Source of the DNA: Thermoplasmata archaeon
Lineage (GTDB): Archaea > Thermoplasmatota > Thermoplasmata > Thermoplasmatales > Thermoplasmataceae
Length of the DNA stretch: 10,867 bases
Direction: 5' to 3'
Assembly (NCBI GenBank): GCA_021806345.1
Contig: JAJZXP010000214.1
Location: 1 to 10,867, forward strand
Shown here: positions 4,878-10,867 of the stretch, one piece after another
Numbering within the stretch: position 1 is the first letter of the stretch
How the letters are laid out: each line of letters begins with the position of its first letter
Position numbers and translations under genes: made by a program
The notes under the pieces: model-generated
Seen by the model: the letters and a program-made list of their open reading frames with translations, nothing else
Told to the model about the DNA's origin: nothing
Databases searched by the model: none

Positions 4878-7800
4878 CTGTTTCTCCTCGTATCTCCTTG
4901 TCATAATTTATTAGATAATCCACTTGATCTTGTGTAAATCCATACATTTTTGCTAATAGTTTGTCACATTCATCAATGCTTCGCTTAGCTTTGCTTGTCA
5001 AAAACCTATTCCTCTTGGCATCGAAGTTTTCCTTAAGGGCCCTCATAATATTATTTGAGCAGTGAGAAAGTTCTTCATTATATTCTTCTATGAATTTTTC
5101 ACCAGGAATGGGGAATGATTGCATTAAATCTGAATTCATATGTCTTCCATCACCATACACTCTGAAATAAAAATAAAAAAGACTGCTGTTCATAATAACA
5201 AGAAATAAGTTATAATATTCTTCTTCTATATTTATTTTTTTTATTTCCGAACTTGTGTAAGGTTCAAAGTCCCAAGCATTATACCAATAATTCCCGCTAG
5301 ATCTGTACCATGCATTTCTTCCATTGTTTCTGGCAATAATCTTATTCAAGACATCAGGGTTTGATTTTAAGGAGATAAGAATCTCTCTGTTTTTTTGACT
5401 ACCTATTTTTGGTATTCTATGTTTTCCTGTCAAAGTACTTAGGGATGAAGACTTTTCAAAAAATGTCAGTCCATCAACATTTTCAACTGGGCAATCGAAA
5501 TTATCCGGAATATCACGGTAAAACTGAGAGGTATACATTTTTCCATTATTTCCTTTACACTTGTTTTCACAAAAAAGAAAAGACACGCTCTGGCTCATTT
5601 CACTGAATATTCTGCATCTATCCCTGTCAAAGGTTAAAATGGTTGTTTTTTCATATTCCGTAATTAAGTTGTGTCTAGTATTAGATAGATCCTTGTTGAA
5701 AGTTATAGCGTATGTTACAATAAAACCCAAATTTGCACCGACACTCGAGAGTGGAATCATTCTATCAATAAATGAACCTGCAATTTCATCTATAGATTTT
5801 GAATATCTTCCAACGAACTCTTTCTCTTTATCCTTCAGGATATTACCATATGGTGGATTTCCAATTATAACGTCAAACCCGGAATTTTCAGAGGCGAAAA
5901 CATCAATAAATTCTATTGGCCAATGTAAAAGCGGTGTTCCAACATTCTCTATTTTTCCTTTAAGATATACTCTATCTGCCAGCAATTCAAGTTTTTTGTA
6001 CTTTGTTCTAAGTTCATTTCTCATCTCTTCGGATTTAACCGGATCACTTTCCGTTTTATATTTTTGTATCAATTCTTCTGTTTGTCTCAAATCTTCCTCT
6101 GTTTCATTTAGCGTATCACCATCAATTGTCCCTGATTTAATTTCTTTAATATTAGTTATACCAAGCAATGAATTTCCATTTATTACATTGTACTCGATAT
6201 TTGGAAGTTTCTCTGTCTGCTTCTCCTTTCCAACTTCCATTGAACCAATCAGAGATAACCAAAGCCTTAACCTGGAAATCTCCACCGCAATGGGATCGAT
6301 GTCACTGCCAAAAAGGTTATTGGTGATAATTTCATATTTAAGTTTAAACTCGTTATCACTCGTTTCTCCCATACAAGTGAATATGGTTTTATGAATCTGT
6401 GTCAGAACATTCAGGACTGTAATTAAGAAGTGCCCACTTCCACATGCAGGGTCAATAATTTTAATCTCTTTCACAATTTTAAGAATGCTTCTCCACATAC
6501 CATTGTCGTTAGTGAATCGTTGTTTAATATCCAGTAATTGCTCCAAATTTGTATATTTACGGAGTTGAGCATCATTCCATTCGTAATCCTTTCTGAGCAT
6601 TTCTTTTATCTTTTTCAAGAGATAGGAATATATTGTGCTCTTTGAAATATTAACCGTAACATCTTCCGGCGTATAATACGCACCCTGTTCCTTTCTCTTT
6701 CCATTTGTGATTCTATTTATAACCTTTTCATATATAAAACCTATAATGTCTGGATTTAATTCATCTTTAGATCCTTTTTGTTCCAATCTAAATTGATACT
6801 TTTCGATAAAATTTATTATTTCGATTACAATTTTATTATCAATATTGTATTTTTCTTCATTTTCTATATTTTGCCTGAATAATCCTCCATTAAGGTAGGG
6901 AATTTTTCTGTAAGTTTCGTCTGGTGTTATCCTATCTCTTTCTTGTTTATTAAACACCTCGTAAAATAGAGGGGCTAAATATGCCTTATAAAAAGAATTT
7001 GGAGGTGTGTTAGTTTCATACTTTTTTATGAGGGTAGTGAGTAGTTCCCTATCCACTAAATCCTTTTCCTCTAAAAATTTAATAAATAATAATCTATTCA
7101 TGAATAATATGGAGAATTTCTCCTTTGTTCTCTCATCAATAACGTTATTCGGGGGAATGATTTTGTTTACCAGATAATACCCCGATTTTACTATATTTTG
7201 AGAGATATTATTATTGCTAGTGCCAAAAACAATCTCCATAAACTCATTATAGAACTTTTTTGTGACAGCTTCCCTTCTTCTATCTAGAAGGTCAACATTT
7301 TCTATTATTCTTTCTTTGATTCGTTCTGGAGAGAAAACGAGATAAAATTTATTAAGTTCTTCTCGCATTAATTTTTGTCTGTCGTTTTCATCTGAAGGTA
7401 ACTGTTTTATCTTCTGTTGTTTTGTGAATAAGAAACCGAAAGTTTCCGAAAGACTTACTTCTTCCACCTTTCTTACCGTGTTCTTTTTTCTGTCCCTATA
7501 GATTAGAACCCATCTAATTCCATTTGAAGCTATACCGATGTCTTCGGAGACTGAAATTTGGCCTAACCACTCCATAACTTGAGGAATGCCATGTCCTTTT
7601 TGATTTAAGTCCACATCTATGGGTTCACTTTCTAACAGAATATCCAAGTCTTTAAGTTCTATCTTAAGATCTGGATATCTAAAACTCCCGGAAGCTTTTT
7701 TAATCTGGTACTGTGATATGAAATTTCCTTCATAATCTAAAATATCTTTAAGCATTGGAATAATGAAGAATTCCTGAGTGTAGGTTTCAGGTTTTTGTTT

Positions 7801-7995
7801 TCGAGTGTCCGAGCTGTTCAAGTTTATTTTTTGCCCTTGAATCACCTTGGCCATTTTATTTGTTCCCGTTACAGATAGGACACTCATTGCTTCGTTAAAA
7901 ATTTCTTCCATTTTCTCTATTTTATTCGGAATGTCAGTGTTTTGAATATTGTTTAAATCTTCGGTTGATTTTGATTGTTTAGACATTTCATCCAA
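4849..7995 (-). CDS. Type IIG (Eco57I-like) restriction-modification enzyme
   Basis: This 1048-aa single-chain enzyme has a nuclease-like N-terminus, an adenine methyltransferase core and a C-terminal recognition region. Residues about 70-170 resemble a PD-(D/E)xK fold: RYPDL (P108-D109), then LLESEP (E122, E124), then QVMEWLGQ and GIASNGIRWVLIY; the usual ExK is ExE. The methyltransferase shows GAYYTP (438-443), SAM-binding DPACGSGHF (515-523), the acidic motif DIDPIA, NGNSLLG (607-613) and catalytic NPPYG (713-717), typical of N6-adenine gamma-class enzymes. Residues about 760-1000 would provide target recognition; the end (YGFTQDQVDYLINYDKEIR) is the conserved tail of the family. The start may be TTG 7995, 4 nt after the recombinase stop, or ATG 7986. 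Length and domain order fit type IIG. A lone BREX PglX is less likely, as no other BREX gene is present. The recognition sequence cannot be read from the sequence. Confidence 0.85.
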   Translation of the reverse strand: MDEMSKQSKSTEDLNNIQNTDIPNKIEKMEEIFNEAMSVLSVTGTNKMAKVIQGQKINLNSSDTRKQKPETYTQEFFIIPMLKDILDYEGNFISQYQIKKASGSFRYPDLKIELKDLDILLESEPIDVDLNQKGHGIPQVMEWLGQISVSEDIGIASNGIRWVLIYRDRKKNTVRKVEEVSLSETFGFLFTKQQKIKQLPSDENDRQKLMREELNKFYLVFSPERIKERIIENVDLLDRRREAVTKKFYNEFMEIVFGTSNNNISQNIVKSGYYLVNKIIPPNNVIDERTKEKFSILFMNRLLFIKFLEEKDLVDRELLTTLIKKYETNTPPNSFYKAYLAPLFYEVFNKQERDRITPDETYRKIPYLNGGLFRQNIENEEKYNIDNKIVIEIINFIEKYQFRLEQKGSKDELNPDIIGFIYEKVINRITNGKRKEQGAYYTPEDVTVNISKSTIYSYLLKKIKEMLRKDYEWNDAQLRKYTNLEQLLDIKQRFTNDNGMWRSILKIVKEIKIIDPACGSGHFLITVLNVLTQIHKTIFTCMGETSDNEFKLKYEIITNNLFGSDIDPIAVEISRLRLWLSLIGSMEVGKEKQTEKLPNIEYNVINGNSLLGITNIKEIKSGTIDGDTLNETEEDLRQTEELIQKYKTESDPVKSEEMRNELRTKYKKLELLADRVYLKGKIENVGTPLLHWPIEFIDVFASENSGFDVIIGNPPYGNILKDKEKEFVGRYSKSIDEIAGSFIDRMIPLSSVGANLGFIVTYAITFNKDLSNTRHNLITEYEKTTILTFDRDRCRIFSEMSQSVSFLFCENKCKGNNGKMYTSQFYRDIPDNFDCPVENVDGLTFFEKSSSLSTLTGKHRIPKIGSQKNREILISLKSNPDVLNKIIARNNGRNAWYRSSGNYWYNAWDFEPYTSSEIKKINIEEEYYNLFLVIMNSSLFYFYFRVYGDGRHMNSDLMQSFPIPGEKFIEEYNEELSHCSNNIMRALKENFDAKRNRFLTSKAKRSIDECDKLLAKMYGFTQDQVDYLINYDKEIRGETDDENENLHI
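4884..4889 (-). promoter_or_regulatory. Shine-Dalgarno site inside the RM gene, setting the abiV start
   Basis: On the minus strand GAGGAG is followed by six bases (AAACAG) and then ATG-ATG at 4877-4872. It lies inside the 3' end of the restriction-modification gene and supports a start at 4877 over 4904. Confidence 0.55.
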
Positions 7996-7999
7996 CTCT

Positions 8000-8635
8000 T
8001 TATTTTACCATATCCATAAATTCTGAAGTATCTATTCCGGTGATCTGCATGTAAATATAGGTTGTAAATACACTTGAATGTCCCATCCACTGCTGAAGTA
8101 CATTCAAGGGAACACCGCCCATTATGGCGTTCACTGCAAAGGTGTGTCTAAATTTGTGGGCATGGACCCTTATCCCGATGTTGTTCTGAATTTTTTTAAA
8201 GTAAAGATCAACAACCTGCCTCTTCATAGGAAACAGAAGTTCAGAGGAACCCTCTCTTATATTGTTTTGCAAGAGATACTGCTTGTATGCATCCCTTAGA
8301 TCCGTGTGCAAAGGAATTACTCTATACTTAAACTTGGGAAGGCCCGTTCTCTTATCCTTCCCTTGCTTCAGCGTGATCATGCAAATGTTATTTTTATTCA
8401 GATCTATATCAGAATGCACCACCTGGAGAACTTCATCGATCCTTCCACCTGTTCTCAATAGAAACTTCACTAGGAGAAAATATCTCTGGTGATATTTTTT
8501 TCTTCTAGTATCCTTATTTATATTTATTTTTATCATATGGAAGATTTGTTCGATCTGATTATCAGAGAAGAAGTCGATAGAAAGTTTCTTTTCCGAGGAT
8601 TGGGGTATCATCATCCTATGAAATGAAGGAGACAT
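8000..8635 (-). CDS. Tyrosine recombinase, catalytic domain only (XerC/D-like)
   Basis: This 211-aa protein carries all hallmarks of a tyrosine recombinase catalytic domain: Arg I in RTGGRIDEVL (R65), a beta-hairpin Lys (K90 or K93), HKFR (H160, R163), MGHSS (H186) and the nucleophile in TTYIY (Y195). It is shorter than the usual 280-400 aa because the N-terminal SAM-like core-binding domain is essentially absent: only about 50 residues precede the catalytic fold. A TATA box about 25 nt upstream of ATG 8635 indicates a natural leaderless start rather than a truncation. The stop lies only a few bases before the restriction-modification gene, so it is the first gene of that operon. It could serve integration of the island at tRNA-Trp, resolution, or local inversion. 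Catalysis needs a DNA-binding partner or a reduced mode of binding. Confidence 0.88.
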   Translation of the reverse strand: MSPSFHRMMIPQSSEKKLSIDFFSDNQIEQIFHMIKININKDTRRKKYHQRYFLLVKFLLRTGGRIDEVLQVVHSDIDLNKNNICMITLKQGKDKRTGLPKFKYRVIPLHTDLRDAYKQYLLQNNIREGSSELLFPMKRQVVDLYFKKIQNNIGIRVHAHKFRHTFAVNAIMGGVPLNVLQQWMGHSSVFTTYIYMQITGIDTSEFMDMVK

Positions 8636-8653
8636 AGTATGACAATTCGTGAT

Positions 8654-8666
8654 GCTTTATATATGC
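8654..8666 (-). promoter_or_regulatory. TATA box of the recombinase-RM-abiV operon
   Basis: On the minus strand GCATATATAAAGC is centred about 25 nt upstream of ATG 8635, an excellent archaeal TATA box at leaderless spacing. No other promoter-like element is obvious before the two downstream genes, which are packed at 4 nt or overlapping, so one transcript for 8635-4128 is likely. Confidence 0.65.
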
Positions 8667-8749
8667 TTTTATGATTTTCTGTAATATGTCGACTGAGACT
8701 TTCGTTCCAATTAAAAAAACAATAAAAAAAGGGTAAAATAGCACTTGAA

Positions 8750-8854
8750 ATGTCGAAGGTAATACAAACCGTGAAAACATTATCAAAATATGTTATATCT
8801 GGAGGGAAAAAGGTTGATATACTATTGACTCGTAGGATTTATGTAGGGAATTGA
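8750..8854 (+). CDS. Small ORF (34 aa) directly abutting the NucS-like nuclease gene
   Basis: ATG 8750 opens a 34-codon frame (MSKVIQTVKTLSKY... ending RRIYVGN) that stops with TGA at 8852-8854; the next base begins the nuclease ATG in the same frame. The product would be small and basic, with no recognised family. An A/T run AATAAAAAAA (about 8720-8729) is 25 nt upstream and could serve as a poor TATA box. The alternatives are an untranslated leader or an N-terminal extension of the nuclease closed by one stop codon. Evidence is the arrangement only. Confidence 0.3.
   Translation: MSKVIQTVKTLSKYVISGGKKVDILLTRRIYVGN
8814..8824 (+). promoter_or_regulatory. Possible TATA box of the NucS-like gene
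   Basis: TTGATATACTA lies about 36 nt before ATG 8855, which would give a short leader containing TAGGGA (8844-8849), a weak Shine-Dalgarno-like site. It overlaps the small ORF at 8750, so it competes with the reading that both ORFs share one transcript. Confidence 0.3.
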
Positions 8855-9931
8855 ATGATAATAATTGAAGAAAATAAAAATAGGTTCATTGATAATGTAA
8901 ACATATTCGAATCAGACGGGTTAAATGATAAGACGGTTAATGAAAAAAGAGAGTATTTCCAAAGAACATTCAGCAAGGAAATGATCAAAAATCTTTCAAA
9001 GGAAAATTATTTTCAAGGATTAGGGAAAAAAGAGGGGAACTTCACTTATGAATTGGAGTGGAATTCACAATGTTTGGGAAGCATAAGGGGAGGTAGCGTT
9101 TACAAGTTTGGCTATCAAGAAGATTTTGGTAAAATAAAAGATTTTATTTTAAAGATCATATCTGCAAATTCTAGAATAGATCAGTTTTACACACCAAGTG
9201 GAGATCTAACGGAGTTCTCAAAGAAACTCATTAATGAAAAGGGCGATCTGAAGGGGATAAGCAGAGTTTTAGTAGGAAAGATTCTTTCTATTTATTACCC
9301 TGAAATATTCATACCTCTCTTTGGTGATCAAGATAGATTTCTAAAGAAATTATACAGAGATTATGAGCCGGAGGATAAAGGAATAGAACTTTATTTAAGG
9401 AATAATTTTGAACTGCTAGAAATCAAGAAAAAATATTGTCCAGGTCTATCCAACGATGAATTTGTCAGTCTTCTCTATAAAACCTTTGGAACCAAGCAAT
9501 CGGAGATCAAAAATTTAGAAAATGCTGAGGAAACACAAATAGATGCTCTAGAAGTTGAGCACTATCAATCTCTTATACATAGAAATTTCAAGAAACTTTT
9601 TGATGGTAAATTACGTTACTACGATCCAGAGTATCAGAAGGAACATAGTGGGCATTTCGATACACAAGAAGTGGGAATAATGGATTTTCTAGCGGTAGAT
9701 AATGAAGATAATCTAGTGGTCATTGAACTTAAAAGAAATTCCACGGACAAAACATTAGGGCAAATTCTAAGATATATGGGGTGGGTCAAAGAAAACTTGC
9801 TTAAAAGTGGCAAGGAAGTGAAAGGAATAATTCTAGCGGAATCCAAGGATAATAGGACTGAATACGCATTAAAGGTAACACATAATGTTAAGTTCAATAA
9901 GATGACTCTAAAAGTTGATATTGAGAAATGA
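8855..9931 (+). CDS. NucS/EndoMS-like nuclease domain fused to a restriction-type N-terminal domain
   Basis: The C-terminal part (about 232-358) of this 358-aa protein matches the catalytic domain of archaeal NucS/EndoMS, a PD-(D/E)xK nuclease: GIMDFLAVD (D277), NLVVIELKRN (E291, K293) and GQILRYMGWVKENL (Q303). All catalytic residues are present. The N-terminal 210 residues are not the NucS DNA-binding domain. They contain GSIRGGSVYKFGY (75-87) and a helical region with ISRVLVGKILSIYYPEIFIPLFGDQDRFL, which resembles the module in front of some McrB-like and type IV restriction proteins. I infer a stand-alone restriction-type nuclease with its own recognition domain rather than the mismatch-repair enzyme. 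It is divergently placed to the recombinase operon across about 220 nt. The next gene downstream is convergent. Start at ATG 8855 follows a stop codon immediately, so no longer form exists without readthrough. Confidence 0.75.
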   Translation: MIIIEENKNRFIDNVNIFESDGLNDKTVNEKREYFQRTFSKEMIKNLSKENYFQGLGKKEGNFTYELEWNSQCLGSIRGGSVYKFGYQEDFGKIKDFILKIISANSRIDQFYTPSGDLTEFSKKLINEKGDLKGISRVLVGKILSIYYPEIFIPLFGDQDRFLKKLYRDYEPEDKGIELYLRNNFELLEIKKKYCPGLSNDEFVSLLYKTFGTKQSEIKNLENAEETQIDALEVEHYQSLIHRNFKKLFDGKLRYYDPEYQKEHSGHFDTQEVGIMDFLAVDNEDNLVVIELKRNSTDKTLGQILRYMGWVKENLLKSGKEVKGIILAESKDNRTEYALKVTHNVKFNKMTLKVDIEK

Positions 9932-9985
9932 TAACACTTTCTCGAGGTCACAACTATCTTACTTTGTGCGTAAATATCTATAATT

Positions 9986-10020
9986 CTCGTTTTAAACCCC
10001 TTAATTTTATTTAATTTTGT
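9986..10020 (+). terminator. T-rich downstream region of the NucS-like gene
   Basis: Several T tracts (CGTTTT at 9988-9993, AATTTTATTTAATTTTG at 10003-10019) occur 60-90 nt past the stop at 9931, compatible with archaeal oligo-T termination. The inference is from composition only. Confidence 0.3.
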
Positions 10021-10045
10021 TAGGATTTTATTAAGAGCCTTTATC

Positions 10046-10081
10046 AAGGATATCCCTAATCTTTTTTTGATAGATATCCTT
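10046..10081. repeat. Inverted repeat AAGGATATC ... GATATCCTT
   Basis: Arms 10046-10054 and 10073-10081 are perfect 9-bp inverted copies around an 18-nt T-rich spacer; the first arm also lies within the palindrome GGATATCC (10048-10055). It sits between the convergent nuclease and CorA genes, so it may be a bidirectional terminator structure or a protein or recombinase binding site. Neither role is shown by the sequence. Confidence 0.4.
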
Positions 10082-10184
10082 CGATTATTCAAGTCTGCTT
10101 TTTATTCACTCCTTCAAGTCTAAGCATTCTATATTTACATTTTCTCTTTGACAGTAAATTCAAGAAAAACATGTTGATGTGTGT

Positions 10185-10867
10185 TTATACCCAGCCTCGT
10201 TTTCTGAAAATTAAAAGAAGTACTGAGGAAATAAGCAGCATGACCACAACCATCCCATAGAACCCATAGATGGAAGAAGATGCAGGCTCGTAAAATCCCT
10301 TTGTGAAATTCATTCCATAGAAACCTGTCAGGAATGTCAGGGGCAGGAAAATGGTGGCCACTAAGGTCAGCAACCTCAAAATATTGTCAGTATACGCTGA
10401 TCTCAGGGTGAAATACAAATCCCTGATATCACCAGCCCTAAGTGTATACGAATCCAGGGCCTCAATCATCTGGAATGTATGATCATATATATCCCTGAAA
10501 TCATGAGAAAGATCAGGGGACAGAAACTTTATTGCATCATTCTGTGCAAGGGACATCACATCCCTGTGCTGTGTCAAAGTGATTCTAAGATTTCCCATCT
10601 CCGATCTGGCCCGGGAAATGAAGGCCATTATATTTTTCAGGTCATTAAGTTCCTTGGATGTGATATTATCAAAGTCCAGCAGATCAACCCTGACCGAAAC
10701 AAGCCAGTTCTCCATGTCAGAAAGTGCGCTGAAGAATGAATCCACAGAAAAATCAAACACCTGGTGCATCACCAGTGAAGGGAAATTTTTCTCCTTCTTG
10801 ATGGTCTTGGCACGGTTCCCAATGGAATCAATAGAATGCTGCACCACAGAAGAAGGATTCTGGTGAA
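10185..10867 (-). CDS. corA: CorA-family Mg2+/divalent cation transporter, C-terminal part
   Basis: The visible portion, at least 220 aa, holds the end of the cytoplasmic helical domain (long helices around residues 34-155, numbered from the first in-frame GTG at 10847) and two transmembrane helices (about 157-177 and 194-213). The CorA signature Gly-Met-Asn closes the first of these (YGMNF, 178-180). The basic tail FRKRGWV is typical of the family. CorA forms homopentameric membrane channels for Mg2+ and sometimes Co2+ or Ni2+. The frame stays open past GTG 10847 to the window edge (upstream codons read H-Q-N-P-S-S, a normal CorA context), so the true start lies outside and the GTG is not it. 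Base composition is visibly richer in G and C than the island, marking a return to core genome. Confidence 0.9.
   Translation of the reverse strand, partial: HQNPSSVVQHSIDSIGNRAKTIKKEKNFPSLVMHQVFDFSVDSFFSALSDMENWLVSVRVDLLDFDNITSKELNDLKNIMAFISRARSEMGNLRITLTQHRDVMSLAQNDAIKFLSPDLSHDFRDIYDHTFQMIEALDSYTLRAGDIRDLYFTLRSAYTDNILRLLTLVATIFLPLTFLTGFYGMNFTKGFYEPASSSIYGFYGMVVVMLLISSVLLLIFRKRGWV

Noticed and set aside
5261..5277. GGTTCAAAGTCCCAAGC resembles a tRNA T arm, a possible attachment-site copy
   Set aside because: It lies inside the conserved coding sequence of the RM gene, has a base inserted in the loop compared with the tRNA, and no acceptor or other tRNA sequence flanks it.
5561..6394. Plus-strand open frame of 277 codons
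   Set aside because: It is antisense to the methyltransferase core of the RM gene, including the NPPYG and DPACGSGHF regions; its Ser- and Leu-rich product is typical of a shadow frame.
4849..7995. Interpretation of the RM gene as BREX PglX or DISARM methyltransferase
   Set aside because: No BREX or DISARM partner (PglZ, BrxC, DrmA/B and so on) is present in the window, and the N-terminal nuclease-like region fits type IIG better.
9634..10092. Minus-strand open frame of 152 codons
   Set aside because: Most of it is antisense to the conserved nuclease domain of the NucS-like gene; no promoter or family similarity is seen.
10479..10866. Plus-strand open frames at 10479-10739 and 10579-10866
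   Set aside because: Both are antisense to the clear CorA coding sequence and have no distinguishing features.

Overview
The window looks like an archaeal chromosome segment, probably from the Thermoplasmata (Ferroplasma/Thermoplasma/Cuniculiplasma-like), though the genus is an inference. Signs of Archaea are a tRNA-Trp gene with an anticodon-loop intron and no encoded CCA, TATA boxes about 25 nt upstream of several start codons with little or no leader, Shine-Dalgarno motifs such as GAGGTGAT at internal genes, and heavy use of AGA, AGG and ATA codons. The sequence between the tRNA and about 10.18 kb is visibly AT-rich. The two flanks, tRNA-Trp and a CorA-type magnesium transporter, look like core genome, so the middle reads as a defence/accessory island beside a tRNA gene.

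Layout. 1-127: 3' part of tRNA-Trp(CCA), whose 67-nt intron (26-92) is itself a box C/D guide RNA aimed at positions 34 and 39 of its own host tRNA. 128-309: non-coding, with promoter-like elements. 310-2707 (+): a micro-ORF, an HSDR_N/type IV restriction-like protein whose expected catalytic Glu is replaced by Gly, a DUF6978-like protein and a DUF1828/DUF1829-like protein, all tightly packed. 2708-3388: decayed sequence and a small gene broken by an in-frame TGA after a Cys-Pro-Phe-Cys motif. 3389-4009 (-): a single-pass membrane protein of unknown function. 4128-8635 (-): a compact operon of a tyrosine recombinase catalytic domain, a type IIG (Eco57I-like) restriction-modification enzyme and an AbiV-family HEPN abortive-infection protein. 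8750-9931 (+): a second micro-ORF directly abutting a gene for a NucS/EndoMS-like nuclease domain fused to an unrelated N-terminal domain. 10185-10867 (-): CorA C-terminal part, cut by the window edge.

How the genes may work together (inference): the minus-strand operon could combine DNA modification and cleavage with a fallback cell-suicide protein, carried by or associated with a recombinase. The plus-strand cluster joins a possibly inactive restriction-type nuclease fold to two proteins of unknown function. Together with the NucS-fusion nuclease this makes at least three candidate anti-invader modules in about 10 kb. Two nuclease genes share an odd arrangement: a micro-ORF in the same frame, separated from the nuclease start by exactly one stop codon.
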